64,000 nucleotides of DNA from assembly GCF_030696805.1 (NCBI RefSeq), contig NZ_JAUYRO010000112.1, forward strand, positions 60,707 to 124,706. The letters run 5' to 3'. Shown in pieces: positions 56,401 to 64,000 of the stretch; the first letter of the stretch is position 1; every line of letters begins with the position of its first letter. The notes beneath the pieces are model-generated. The model was not told the DNA's origin. It did no database searches and was given only the letters and a program-made list of their open reading frames with translations. The DNA is from Methyloversatilis sp. Its GTDB lineage: Bacteria > Pseudomonadota > Gammaproteobacteria > Burkholderiales > Rhodocyclaceae. The position numbers were made by a program, and so were the translations under genes.

Positions 56401-56456
56401 TTTATAGATAACGGCGTCTTATGTCTGCTATAAGAATCACGAATGATGCGATTCTT
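56401..56456 (-). promoter_or_regulatory. Candidate pckG control region with two palindromes
   Basis: Minus strand TATAAA-type -10 (56401-56406), preceded by an inverted repeat TCTTAT/ATAAGA with 7-nt spacing (56417-56435) and a partly overlapping AGAATC/GATTCT repeat with 11-nt spacing (56434-56456). Placement directly upstream of the presumed -10 suggests an operator; the regulator is not identified. Confidence 0.4.
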
Positions 56457-56499
56457 CATGCGCCTGATGGTGCGCAGCAGCGAGGCGAAGCGGCGTGGA

Positions 56500-57228
56500 T
56501 CAGTACTCGGCGGGTGGCGCGACCAGCGCCTTCAGTCCCGCCCGATCGATCAACCAGTGATAGCGGCTGTCAGGCGCATCGGACAGCAGATTGCTGCGGC
56601 GCAGGATGCCGAGCGCGCGGCTTGCCGACTCCGGCGCCGCCCCAAGTATGGCGCCGATGTCTTCCAGACTCAGACGGATCGCCCGACCCGGTTCGACGTC
56701 ATCGACAAGCCGGAGCAGCAGGCGCGCGACACGGGTTTTCACATCGGCGTGACCGGCCGTCAGTTCGGCCAGCCAGGCGTCGGCTTCAGCCAGCGCGGCA
56801 TGCCAGTGTTCGAGCAGCGGTTTCTGCAGACGCGGCGTATCGCGGTTCAGCCGCTCGACCAGCACACGCGGAATGCGGCAAAGCGAGACCGGTGAAAGTG
56901 TAATCGAGGTGTGGTCATAGGCCGGACTGACCAGTGCCTCGAGACCGAATACGTCACCGCGACCCAGAATGCGCAGAATGCGCTGGGTGCCGTCGGCCCC
57001 GTAGCGCACCAGCTTGACGGCCCCGCTGCGCACCGTGAACAGCCATTCTCCGTGCGCACCGGCGTGATAGATGACTGCGCCGGACGGATAGTCGAAGTCG
57101 TCGATCTGATCGTGCAGAAGCGCAAAATCGGACTCGACCAGATCGGCAAACAATGCGCTGCGCCGCACGCCGCATTTCTGGCAGTCGCTGTGCCCGTGCC
57201 AGGCCGACTTGATCGTGATCGCGCGCAC
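56500..57228 (-). CDS. Crp/Fnr family transcriptional regulator
   Basis: 242 residues, GTG start. Cyclic-nucleotide-binding-like domain at about 25-145 (YPSGAVIYHAGAHGEWLFTV, RILGRGDVFGLEALV) and helix-turn-helix at about 160-225 (LSLEDIGAILGAAPESASRALG). An FNR-like N terminus carries Cys16 and Cys19, and Cys117 aligns with the FNR core cysteine, but Ala25 replaces the other N-terminal ligand. A normal [4Fe-4S] cluster is therefore doubtful. Lies between pckG and cysS, same strand; targets unknown, with pckG a candidate. Confidence 0.85.
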   Translation of the reverse strand: MRAITIKSAWHGHSDCQKCGVRRSALFADLVESDFALLHDQIDDFDYPSGAVIYHAGAHGEWLFTVRSGAVKLVRYGADGTQRILRILGRGDVFGLEALVSPAYDHTSITLSPVSLCRIPRVLVERLNRDTPRLQKPLLEHWHAALAEADAWLAELTAGHADVKTRVARLLLRLVDDVEPGRAIRLSLEDIGAILGAAPESASRALGILRRSNLLSDAPDSRYHWLIDRAGLKALVAPPAEY

Positions 57229-57249
57229 CCTGCCCCCGGTGAAAGTCCG

Positions 57250-58629
57250 CTAAACCCGCCGCCAGGTGGTGCCGGCGGCAGAATCTTCCAGTATGACGCC
57301 CTGTTGCTTCAATTCGTCCCGTACGCGGTCGGCGGTCGCGAAATCGCGCGCCTTCTTGGCCGCGATGCGCTGTTCGATGAGTGCATCGATCTGCGCATCG
57401 TCCAGTCCGCCAGCCTGCGCACGTCCTTGGAGGAATTCTTCGGCAGATCGTTCCAGCAGGCCGAGTACGCCGGCCAGCGCACGCAGTTCGCCCGAAACGG
57501 CCGGATCGCCACTGCGGTTGGCTTCATTCGACAACTCGAACAGCACCGCCATCGCCTCCGGCGTATTGAAATCGTCGTCCATCGCATTGCGCAGACGCTG
57601 CCCTGCCGGCGTTGTCCAGTCCGGACGGACATCGCCCGGCGGCACGTTCTTCAGCGTTGTATACAGGCGGCTCAGTGCGCCGCGGGCGTCGTCGAGGTGG
57701 GCGTCGGAGTAATTGAGCGGGCTGCGGTAATGCGCGCGCAGGATGAAGAAGCGCACCACTTCCGGGTCGTACTGCTTCAGTACTTCGCGGATGGTGAAGA
57801 AATTGCCCAGCGACTTCGACATCTTTTCGTCGTCGACGCGTACGAAACCGTTGTGCATCCAGTAATTGACGAAGGTGTGACCGTGCGCCCCCTCGCTCTG
57901 GGCAATTTCGTTCTCGTGGTGCGGAAACTGCAGGTCTGCACCGCCTCCGTGGATGTCGAAGTGATCGCCCAGCAGCTGGGAACTCATGGCGGAGCATTCG
58001 ATGTGCCAGCCCGGCCGGCCGTCGCCCCACGGCGAAGACCATTTCGCATCGGCGGGTTCCGCCGGCTTGGCGTGCTTCCACAGCACGAAGTCGAGCGGGT
58101 CCTGCTTGCCGTCGATCACATCCACGCGTTCGCCGGCGCGCAATTCGTCGAGCGACTTGCCGGACAGCTTTCCGTAGCCATCGAACTTTCGGACGCTGTA
58201 ATTCACGTCGCCGCTCGCCGCGCGGTACGCCAGCCCCTTTTCCTGCAGCCGCTCGATCAGCGACTGCATCTGCGGCACGAACTCCGTGGCACGCGGCTCG
58301 TGATCGGGGCGCAGCACGCCGAGCGCATCGGCGTCCTCGTGCATCGCCGCGATGAAGCGGTCGGTCAGCGCGCGCATCGATTCGCCGTTTTCGGCCGCGC
58401 GCTTGATGATCTTGTCGTCGATGTCGGTGATGTTGCGGACATAGGTCACCGCATAGTCCGACGCGCGCAGCCAGCGCGCCACCATGTCGAACACCACCAT
58501 CACCCGGGCATGACCCAGATGGCAGAAGTCATAAACGGTCATGCCGCACACGTACATGCGCACGCGACCCGGCTCGATCGGATGGAATGCCTGCTTTTCG
58601 CGGCCTATCGTGTTGTAGATCTTGAGCAT
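57250..58629 (-). CDS. cysS: Cysteinyl-tRNA synthetase
   Basis: 459 residues, class Ia. HIGH-like motif [13 protein letters not shown] near residues 36-48; zinc site including Cys28 (YVCGMTVYD), Cys209 (HIECSAM) and His234/His238 region ([10 protein letters not shown]); KMSKS loop [12 protein letters not shown] near 266. ATG 58629 ([15 protein letters not shown]) matches the family. A further region, EELLQG to RRV, forms the anticodon-binding C terminus. 21 nt upstream of the Crp/Fnr gene. Confidence 0.98.
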   Translation of the reverse strand: MLKIYNTIGREKQAFHPIEPGRVRMYVCGMTVYDFCHLGHARVMVVFDMVARWLRASDYAVTYVRNITDIDDKIIKRAAENGESMRALTDRFIAAMHEDADALGVLRPDHEPRATEFVPQMQSLIERLQEKGLAYRAASGDVNYSVRKFDGYGKLSGKSLDELRAGERVDVIDGKQDPLDFVLWKHAKPAEPADAKWSSPWGDGRPGWHIECSAMSSQLLGDHFDIHGGGADLQFPHHENEIAQSEGAHGHTFVNYWMHNGFVRVDDEKMSKSLGNFFTIREVLKQYDPEVVRFFILRAHYRSPLNYSDAHLDDARGALSRLYTTLKNVPPGDVRPDWTTPAGQRLRNAMDDDFNTPEAMAVLFELSNEANRSGDPAVSGELRALAGVLGLLERSAEEFLQGRAQAGGLDDAQIDALIEQRIAAKKARDFATADRVRDELKQQGVILEDSAAGTTWRRV

Positions 58630-58780
58630 TGGTGAGGGCCAAACGGAGGGTGCTTGCGGTACGCGCCGACCCGGCAGGCAGGTCGGTTCGGCATTCAGGC
58701 GTAACAACAGGACGTCGGCACGCCTTCTTGATAAGATTCGGGTCTGTCAAACGACTGTTTCACGCCAAAAAGTCTAACAC

Positions 58781-59884
58781 ATGGCCTCCACGACACGTTT
58801 TCGTCTGCCGCTCCTCTCGCCGCTTGTCTCGCGCCTCGCAGCCGCCCTGATCATGCTCGGCGTATCGCTCCAGCCGGCCTTCGCCAACAGCGTGCAGGAA
58901 GCCGAAAAGCTGCTGCGACAAAAGCAGCCGCAGCAGGCACTGGAACAGATCGACCTGTTTCTTGCAAAAGTGCCGCGCGATCCGCAGGGCCGTTTTTTCA
59001 AGGGACTGATCCTGACCGAACTGGGTCGCGTGCCGGAGGCGACTTCGGTATTCCAGAAACTGACCGAGGACTACCCTGAACTGCCGGAGCCCTATAACAA
59101 TCTGGCCGTGCTCTACGCCCAGCAGAAGCAGTTCGACAAGGCCAAGACAGCGCTCGAAATGGCCATCCGCACCCACCCGAGTTATGCGGTGGCGCACGAG
59201 AATCTGGGCGACATCTACGCCCGCATGGCCACACAGGCATACGACCGGGCATTGCAGCTCGATTCGTCGAACATCGGTGCGCAGAGCAAACTGAACCTGA
59301 TCCGCGAAATGGTCGGCAACACCCCGCGCAGTGGCAGCAAACCGACGACAACCGGCACGCTGGCGGCCACGCCGCCGGCGACGACTGTCGCAGCAGTCAC
59401 GCCGCCGGTCGTTGTCCCGCCCAAGCCGCCGGAGCCCGCCAAGGCTGCACCACCCGTCGCGACTGCAACGCCCGCTCCGGCAGTCACGCCGCCCGCTGCG
59501 CCTGCGGCTCCGGTGACGCCGGCCGCCGACGCCGCCAGCCTGCCGGTGGCCGACATCGTACGAGCGGTCGAGCGCTGGGCAGCCGCCTGGGCGCGCAAGG
59601 ACGTGAACGCCTACCTCGCGCAGTACGACAGCACTTTCGAAGTCCCCGGCAAGAAATCCCGCAAGGCGTGGGAGGCAGAACGCCGGGCACGCATCGACAA
59701 ACCGGGCGCGATCGAGGTACGGGTCGAGGAAGTAAAGGTCGCCCGTGACGGCGCCGCTCGCGTCAAAGCCACTTTCCGCCAGCATTACAAGGCCGTGGGC
59801 CTGAAAAGCTCCACCACCAAGACGCTCGTGCTGGTCAGCCGCGACGGTCGCTGGCTGATCCAGCGGGAGCGCGTCGGCGGATGA
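58781..59884 (+). CDS. TPR protein with C-terminal SnoaL-like (Cds6-type) domain
   Basis: 367 residues. Signal peptide about 1-35 (LAAALIMLGVSLQPAFA). Three TPR units at about 38-170 (EAEKLLRQKQPQQALEQIDL, RFFKGLILTELGRVPEATSV, PYNNLAVLYAQQKQFDKAKT). A low-complexity Pro/Ala/Val/Thr linker covers about 185-250, then a SnoaL/NTF2-like domain at about 258-367 (VERWAAAWARKDVNAYLAQY to VLVSRDGRWLIQRE). The same C-terminal domain type occurs in the next gene, which overlaps it by 4 nt (ATGA). Probably a periplasmic partner of that L,D-transpeptidase. Confidence 0.85.
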   Translation: MASTTRFRLPLLSPLVSRLAAALIMLGVSLQPAFANSVQEAEKLLRQKQPQQALEQIDLFLAKVPRDPQGRFFKGLILTELGRVPEATSVFQKLTEDYPELPEPYNNLAVLYAQQKQFDKAKTALEMAIRTHPSYAVAHENLGDIYARMATQAYDRALQLDSSNIGAQSKLNLIREMVGNTPRSGSKPTTTGTLAATPPATTVAAVTPPVVVPPKPPEPAKAAPPVATATPAPAVTPPAAPAAPVTPAADAASLPVADIVRAVERWAAAWARKDVNAYLAQYDSTFEVPGKKSRKAWEAERRARIDKPGAIEVRVEEVKVARDGAARVKATFRQHYKAVGLKSSTTKTLVLVSRDGRWLIQRERVGG

Positions 59885-61110
59885 CGGCGATGCGGTATTT
59901 CTCCGGGCGCGCCCTCGCGCGCGTCCTGCGCAACGCGCTGTGCCTGTCGTCGTTGATCGTCCCGCTTGCCATCGGCTCGGGTCAGTCAGGCGACGCCGTG
60001 CGCTATTCCGACAGCGGTCCGGAACCCATGCTCGAACAGGTATTCCGCCAGATCGAGCGCAACAAGCTCGGGCTTGCGCTCGAACAGGTCGATGCCCTGC
60101 TGCAGATATGGCCCAATTTCCGGCTTGGCCACCTGATTCGAGGTGACCTGCTGATGGCCCGATCGAGCGCGCTGACCACGATAGGCAACGCGCCGAATGC
60201 CCCGGAAGACCGGCTGGCCGACCTGCGCGACGAGGCGGTGGCGCGCATCCGCGCTTACCGCGACAAACCACCGGTCGACCGCGTGCCGCGCTATCTGCTG
60301 CAGCTGCAGGCATCGCAGCGCCATGCGGTGGTGGTCGACACCCGCCGCTCTAGGCTTTATCTGTACGAGAACGTCGATGGCCAGCCCCGCTTCGTTGCCG
60401 ACTATTACGTGTCGCATGGCCGGCTGGGCATCGAAAAGATGCGCGAGGGCGACAAGAAGACGCCGCTCGGTGTCTATCAGGTCACCGGTTTCCTGCCGCC
60501 GGAACGGCTGACCGATTTCTATGGTGCCGGTGCGCTGCCGATCAATTACCCGAACGCGTGGGACCGCAAGCAGGGCCGCAAGGGCCACGGCATCTGGCTT
60601 CATGGCACGCCCTCCGACACCTTCTCGCGCCCGCCGCGTGCATCCGACGGTTGCGTCGTGCTGGCCAATTCCGATTTCCTTGCGCTGAACAACCACCTGC
60701 AGGGCGCGTCAGTGCCGGTCATCATCAGCGACTCGGTGGAATGGCTGACGCTGGACGACTGGCAGTCCGAACGCAGCGAATTCAACAAGGCGCACGAACT
60801 GTGGCGAACCGATTGGGAAAGCCGTGACGTCGAGCGCTTCCTTTCGCACTATTCGGCGCGGTTCAGCGCCGGCAAGAAGGATCTGGCGGCGTTTGCCGCA
60901 CAGAAGCGCGCCGTGAACGCGGGCAAGAAATGGATCAAGGTCGGTGTGGACAAGTTGAGCACCTTCCGTAATCCCGGCCGTGAAGACCTGGTCGTCGTCA
61001 CCTTCGAACAGGACTACCGCAGTGACAATCTGTCGAACCGGATGCTCAAGCAGCAGTACTGGCAAAAAGAAAACGGCCGCTGGCGCATCGTGTTCGAAGG
61101 CGAGGGCTGA
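59881..61110 (+). CDS. L,D-transpeptidase (YkuD) with SnoaL-like domain
   Basis: 409 residues. Signal/anchor segment about 12-34. An N-terminal TPR-like helix pair (LEQVFRQIERNKLGLALEQV, LGHLIRGDLLMA) at about 51-95. YkuD catalytic domain about 147-275 (AVVVDTRRSRLYLYENVDG), with His241 and the SDGCVV motif giving Ser255 and Cys258. C-terminal SnoaL/Cds6-like domain about 300-409, ending GRWRIVFEGEG. Likely cross-links peptidoglycan or attaches proteins to it in the periplasm. Translationally coupled to the upstream TPR protein. Confidence 0.9.
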   Translation: MTAMRYFSGRALARVLRNALCLSSLIVPLAIGSGQSGDAVRYSDSGPEPMLEQVFRQIERNKLGLALEQVDALLQIWPNFRLGHLIRGDLLMARSSALTTIGNAPNAPEDRLADLRDEAVARIRAYRDKPPVDRVPRYLLQLQASQRHAVVVDTRRSRLYLYENVDGQPRFVADYYVSHGRLGIEKMREGDKKTPLGVYQVTGFLPPERLTDFYGAGALPINYPNAWDRKQGRKGHGIWLHGTPSDTFSRPPRASDGCVVLANSDFLALNNHLQGASVPVIISDSVEWLTLDDWQSERSEFNKAHELWRTDWESRDVERFLSHYSARFSAGKKDLAAFAAQKRAVNAGKKWIKVGVDKLSTFRNPGREDLVVVTFEQDYRSDNLSNRMLKQQYWQKENGRWRIVFEGEG

Positions 61111-61199
61111 ACCCGGACGCCCTTCATGGGTCTGTCCGGCTGATCTGTCCGCTTGAATGCCCGCATCACCCCCCGATCACCCAACCCGGAGTCATCCTC

Positions 61200-61772
61200 A
61201 TGAAGAAGTTTCTGCTTGCGCTGCTCGCCAGCCTTGTCCCGCTGGTCTCCATCGCTGCCAACCCGCAGGTCGAACTCAAGACCAGTCAGGGTCCGATACT
61301 GATCGAGCTTTTCCCGGAGGCCGCGCCGGCCACCGTTGCCAACTTCCTGCAGTACGCAAAATCCGGCTTCTACGACGGTCTGATCTTTCACCGCGTGATC
61401 AACGGTTTCATGATCCAGGGTGGCGGTTTTGACGCCCAGATGAATCAGAAGGCAGCCGGCGCTCCGATCCGCAATGAAGCCGAAAAGGCCATGAGCAAGG
61501 GTGTGCGCAACGCACCGGGCTATTTATCGATGGCGCGCACCAACGATCCGCATTCGGCCAGCGCCCAGTTCTTCATCAATCTGGTCGACAACCGCACGCT
61601 CGACTACCCGTCGCGCGACGGCTTCGGCTATGCCGCTTTCGCCAAGGTGATCAAGGGCATGGAAGTGGTCAACGGCATCGCGAACGTCCGCACAGGCGAC
61701 AACGGCTCGCACCAGAACGTCCCGCTGACGCCGGTGGTCATCCAGTCCGTCCGCGTCGTCGAAGCACCCTGA
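61200..61772 (+). CDS. ppiA: Periplasmic peptidyl-prolyl isomerase (cyclophilin)
   Basis: 190 residues. Signal peptide 1-20 (MKKFLLALLASLVPLVSIAA). Cyclophilin fold with FHRVINGFMIQGGGF near residues 62-76 (catalytic Arg) and [18 protein letters not shown] near 105-122. It isomerises prolyl bonds in exported proteins. Start ATG 61200 follows GGAG. It lies in tandem with the cytosolic paralogue. Confidence 0.95.
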   Translation: MKKFLLALLASLVPLVSIAANPQVELKTSQGPILIELFPEAAPATVANFLQYAKSGFYDGLIFHRVINGFMIQGGGFDAQMNQKAAGAPIRNEAEKAMSKGVRNAPGYLSMARTNDPHSASAQFFINLVDNRTLDYPSRDGFGYAAFAKVIKGMEVVNGIANVRTGDNGSHQNVPLTPVVIQSVRVVEAP

Positions 61773-61855
61773 ACCCGGGCGCGTAGTTGCCACGACTCGC
61801 TCCCACCCGTCCCAACCCACGGCCGCCCCGCGCGGCCCCGCTTACGGAGATTCAC

Positions 61856-62344
61856 ATGGTCAAGCTGCACACCAACCACGGCGTCATCACGCTCGAACTC
61901 GACGCTGAAAAGGCACCGCAGACGGTCGCCAACTTCCTCGCCTATGTCGAGGCCGGTCATTACAACAACACCGTTTTCCACCGCGTGATCGGCAACTTCA
62001 TGGTCCAGGGCGGCGGTTTCGAGCCCGGCATGAAGCAGAAGGACACCCTGGCGCCGATCAAGAACGAGTCGGCCAACGGTCTTTCGAACACGGTCGGCAC
62101 CGTCGCCATGGCACGCACGTCGGACCCGCATTCGGCCAGCGCGCAGTTCTTCATCAATGTCGGCAACAACCTCTTTCTCGACAAGGATCAGGCACAGGAC
62201 GGTTGGGGCTACTGTGTGTTCGGCCGGGTCAGTGACGGCATGGACGTGGTGGAAAAGATCAAGGCCGTGCGCACCGGTCGTTCGGGCTTCCACCAGGACG
62301 TGCCGGTCGAGGATGTGCTGATCGAACGCGCCGAAGTGGCCTGA
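61856..62344 (+). CDS. ppiB: Cytoplasmic peptidyl-prolyl isomerase (cyclophilin)
   Basis: 162 residues with no signal peptide. Starts [20 protein letters not shown]; catalytic [19 protein letters not shown] near residues 41-59; [20 protein letters not shown] near 84-103. RBS ACGGAG. Closely similar to the preceding gene but retained in the cytosol. An in-frame upstream ATG at 61787 has no family support. Confidence 0.97.
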   Translation: MVKLHTNHGVITLELDAEKAPQTVANFLAYVEAGHYNNTVFHRVIGNFMVQGGGFEPGMKQKDTLAPIKNESANGLSNTVGTVAMARTSDPHSASAQFFINVGNNLFLDKDQAQDGWGYCVFGRVSDGMDVVEKIKAVRTGRSGFHQDVPVEDVLIERAEVA

Positions 62345-62364
62345 GCGCTGAGGCGCGACGACGC

Positions 62365-63120
62365 ATGGACCTCTTTGCTTCCGATCTCCACCTGTCGTCC
62401 GCCACGCCAGACCTCAACGCGGCCTTCCTGCATCTGCTCGGAGGCCGCGCGCGCGGCGCCCGGCGGCTGTTCCTGCTGGGCGACATTTTCGAGGTGTGGG
62501 TCGGCGACGAAGACGCTGATCTGCCCGAGCACCGCGCGATCATCGACGCGCTGCGCGCACTGAGCGACGCCGGCACCGACGTCCATGTGCTGCCGGGCAA
62601 CCGCGACTTCCTGCTCGGCGCCGGATTCACCGCCGCCACCGGCGCCACGCTGCATGGCGACTGGCTGCTGTGCGACATCGCAGGTCGGCAGGCGCTGCTT
62701 ATGCATGGCGACACGCTGTGCACCGACGACCTGCCGTATCAGCAGTTCCGCCGCATGGTGCGTCATGCCGATTGGCAAGCCGCCTTTCTCGCCCGCCCGC
62801 TCGCCGAGCGCCACGCGATTGCCGCAGACCTGCGCCAGCGCAGCCAGCAGGCCGTCGCCGGCAAGACCGAACAACTGATGGATGCCAACGGCGAGGCCAT
62901 CGCCGCCGTGCTGCGCCACCATGAATGCACGCTGCTGATCCACGGCCACACGCACCGGCCGGCCCATCACGCGCTCAAGGTGGATGCCGTTGCCTGCGAC
63001 CGCTGGGTGATCGCCGACTGGCGCGACCGCGCCTGCTGGCTGGAAGCCGACGACCACGATCTGCGCGCCTTTACGACGGCCGACGACGGCTGCATCGTGT
63101 CAGACCCGCGCCACGCCTGA
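62365..63120 (+). CDS. lpxH: UDP-2,3-diacylglucosamine diphosphatase
   Basis: 251 residues, calcineurin-like metallophosphatase. Hydrolyses UDP-2,3-diacylglucosamine to lipid X in lipid A synthesis. Metal motifs: FASDLHLS near residues 4-11, LLGDIFEVWVGDE near 39-51, LPGNRDF near 78-84, LMHGDTLCTDD near 113-123, and IHGHTHRP near 193-200. The frequent neighbour of ppiB in proteobacteria. Confidence 0.97.
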   Translation: MDLFASDLHLSSATPDLNAAFLHLLGGRARGARRLFLLGDIFEVWVGDEDADLPEHRAIIDALRALSDAGTDVHVLPGNRDFLLGAGFTAATGATLHGDWLLCDIAGRQALLMHGDTLCTDDLPYQQFRRMVRHADWQAAFLARPLAERHAIAADLRQRSQQAVAGKTEQLMDANGEAIAAVLRHHECTLLIHGHTHRPAHHALKVDAVACDRWVIADWRDRACWLEADDHDLRAFTTADDGCIVSDPRHA

Positions 63121-63132
63121 AGGATGACCCCC

Positions 63133-63570
63133 ATGAGCCTGCCCGACAACAAGGATGAACTTACGCTGCGCCTCGACGCCGATGGCCGCGTCGAATGCCG
63201 CCGTGGCACCGACACGGAAGCGCCCGCGATCCGGTTCGACCCTGCATTCTTCGGCCAACCCGAATCCGCCGACGCCCAACGCGCGCTCGGCCGTTTCGTG
63301 TTTTCGCTGCTGCAGGGCATGGCCCCGGCGACGAACGCCGAGGTCGGCCCTGTCGTCGACGGCCCGGCCGCGCTGTACGACGACTTCGTCACCCTGCAGA
63401 ACCGGGCGATGAAGGAATACTCCGCCAGCCTGCTCGAAATGGCCGAAAAGTCCCTGCAGCAATCCGCCGCCGCCGGTTTCGGCCAGGCCATCGAAGCGAT
63501 GAAGGACTGGCCGTCGGTCCGGACCGTCGCCGACATGCTGATCGCCCGCGGGCCCGAGCACCCGCGCTGA
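63133..63570 (+). CDS. Small hypothetical protein
   Basis: 145 residues from ATG 63133, which has AAGGA 8-9 nt upstream; another ATG at 63124 lacks one. No recognisable family. The N-terminal half is beta-like (LTLRLDADGRVECRRG); the C-terminal half is helical (LYDDFVTLQNRAMKEYSASL, then LEMAEKSLQQSAAAGFGQAI). No signal peptide or membrane segment. Follows lpxH by 12 nt in the same direction, so probably co-transcribed. Third-position GC is as high as in its neighbours, supporting a real gene. Confidence 0.7.
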   Translation: MSLPDNKDELTLRLDADGRVECRRGTDTEAPAIRFDPAFFGQPESADAQRALGRFVFSLLQGMAPATNAEVGPVVDGPAALYDDFVTLQNRAMKEYSASLLEMAEKSLQQSAAAGFGQAIEAMKDWPSVRTVADMLIARGPEHPR

Positions 63571-63744
63571 GCGGCTCCGCATTCATCCTGAGGTCTGGCC
63601 ACGTGCCGGTTGCACACAGCACCGGGCTAGACGAAACGCTCCGTTGCAACACCCGCTTGCAACTGGCAACAGCCGCTCGGCCGTGAGTCGCGTAGTGTCG
63701 GGTTGTCGCGACTGCTCCCGGGCGGTCAGGCCCTCTCCTTCCGC
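63571..63744 (+). other. Spacer without a recognisable gene
   Basis: About 170 bp between the last coding gene and a strong terminator. It contains several GTTGCAA/TTGCAAC-type inverted repeats near 63650-63670 but no open frame or RNA family that I recognise. It is either the 3' untranslated region of the lpxH operon or a short non-coding RNA. Confidence 0.35.
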
Positions 63745-63771
63745 AAGCCCGCCTAGTGCGGGCTTTTTTTT
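63745..63771 (+). terminator. Intrinsic terminator
   Basis: Stem AAGCCCGC/GCGGGCTT with loop CTAGT, followed by eight T residues. It ends plus-strand transcription from the lpxH region. Confidence 0.9.
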
Positions 63772-63839
63772 GCGGTCCGTCACGCGGGCCCGGGCGTTCA
63801 AGCATCGTCCCCAGCCGCTGGACAACGCTCCGAAAAGAA

Positions 63840-63865
63840 AAAGCCAGCTCGTGAGAGTTGGCTTT
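63840..63865 (-). terminator. Terminator of the (interrupted) tRNA-Thr gene
   Basis: Minus strand AAAGCCA/TGGCTTT stem with a 12-nt loop, followed by TTTTCTTTT. It lies 15 nt downstream of the tRNA fragment's CCA end, as expected for the native tRNA terminator. This supports the left side being original chromosome. Confidence 0.7.
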
Positions 63866-63880
63866 GACGACTGCATTTAT

Positions 63881-63925
63881 TGGTGCCGCTTGTCGGAATC
63901 GAACTGACGACCTACCGCTTACAAG
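63881..63925 (-). tRNA. 3' fragment of tRNA-Thr(TGT): probable island attachment site
   Basis: 45 bp matching the 3' portion of tRNA-Thr: anticodon loop CTTGTAA, 3' half of the anticodon stem, variable loop, T-arm with TTCGATT, acceptor strand and encoded CCA. The D-arm and 5' acceptor strand are missing; the match ends exactly at the 5' edge of the anticodon loop. One T-stem pair is A-C mismatched, suggesting it is not functional. Integrase crossover sites commonly lie in the anticodon loop, leaving such a fragment at one end of the island and an intact tRNA at the other. Confidence 0.75.
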
Positions 63926-64000
63926 ACGGCAAAATTTGGCATTTATCGGCATTACTCTACGAATACAAGAATCCACAATCTATTGTTTTTTTGAGTCATT
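63926..64000. other. AT-rich sequence beyond the tRNA breakpoint (likely island end)
   Basis: About one-third GC by count, against the high-GC chromosome to the left. No gene is visible in these 75 bp. GGCATT occurs twice close together (near 63939 and 63949). Interpreted as the first bases of an integrated element. Confidence 0.55.

Noticed and set aside
56082..56459. Small minus-strand frame spanning the pckG promoter
   Set aside because: No Shine-Dalgarno or homology; it overlaps the pckG start in another frame.
63881..63925. tRNA-Thr interrupted by a group I intron
   Set aside because: The break is near the anticodon, where such introns occur in some betaproteobacterial tRNAs, but only 75 bp follow and no intron core can be judged. 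The low GC and the break at the loop edge fit an attachment site better. Not fully excluded without more sequence.

Overview
The window is GC-rich chromosomal DNA of a betaproteobacterium. Gene order points to the Rhodocyclales or a close relative: a complete nuoABCDEFGHIJKLMN operon preceded by tpiA-secG, rlmE-ftsH-folP-glmM, carA-carB-greA, divergent bamE/fur with convergent recN, and nadK/hrcA near grpE-dnaK-dnaJ. Nearly all of it is core housekeeping sequence. The exceptions are a few small inserted elements and the extreme right end.

Layout, left to right. 1-3.4 kb: guaA (cut by the left edge) and guaB, separated by a frameshifted four-helix-bundle gene that sits between two inverted arrays of 7-bp G-rich repeats. 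3.5-6.0 kb: a DUF4124 envelope protein, rnfH-ratA, smpB and folK. 6.0-22.5 kb (minus strand): tpiA-secG-nuoA to nuoN-nudF, that is triose-phosphate isomerase, a Sec translocon subunit, all 14 subunits of respiratory complex I, and a terminal NUDIX ADP-ribose pyrophosphatase. 22.6-26.5 kb: pstSCAB phosphate transporter behind two tandem Pho boxes. 26.5-33.3 kb: a MetY-type sulfhydrylase, glmM, folP, ftsH and rlmE on the minus strand, and yhbY on the plus strand.

33.3-42.1 kb (minus strand): greA, carB and carA, with a second heptad-repeat element between carA and carB that carries no gene; then a 269-bp element with 32-bp imperfect terminal inverted repeats, a hybrid histidine kinase and dapB. 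42.2-48.2 kb: bamE, fur, recN, nadK, hrcA and hemH. 48.2-54.3 kb: an AP2-like DNA-binding protein, a Ser/Thr kinase fused to a cyclic-nucleotide-binding domain, and grpE-dnaK-dnaJ with two good sigma-32 promoters. 54.4-58.6 kb: pckG (gluconeogenesis), a Crp/Fnr-type regulator and cysS. 58.8-63.6 kb (plus strand): a TPR protein and an L,D-transpeptidase that overlap by 4 bp and share a C-terminal domain, two cyclophilins, lpxH and a small unknown protein.

The last ~120 bp hold the 3' part of a tRNA-Thr(TGT) gene next to its own terminator. The match ends exactly at the anticodon loop and is followed by roughly one-third-GC sequence. This looks like the attachment-site boundary of an integrated island lying mostly beyond the window.

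The most novel signals are the paired inverted heptad arrays at 1456-1910 and 37017-37112. Both lie inside nucleotide-biosynthesis operons, a few bases upstream of the second gene. One copy carries a (broken) four-helix-bundle gene and the other carries none, as expected of a small mobile element and its empty derivative.
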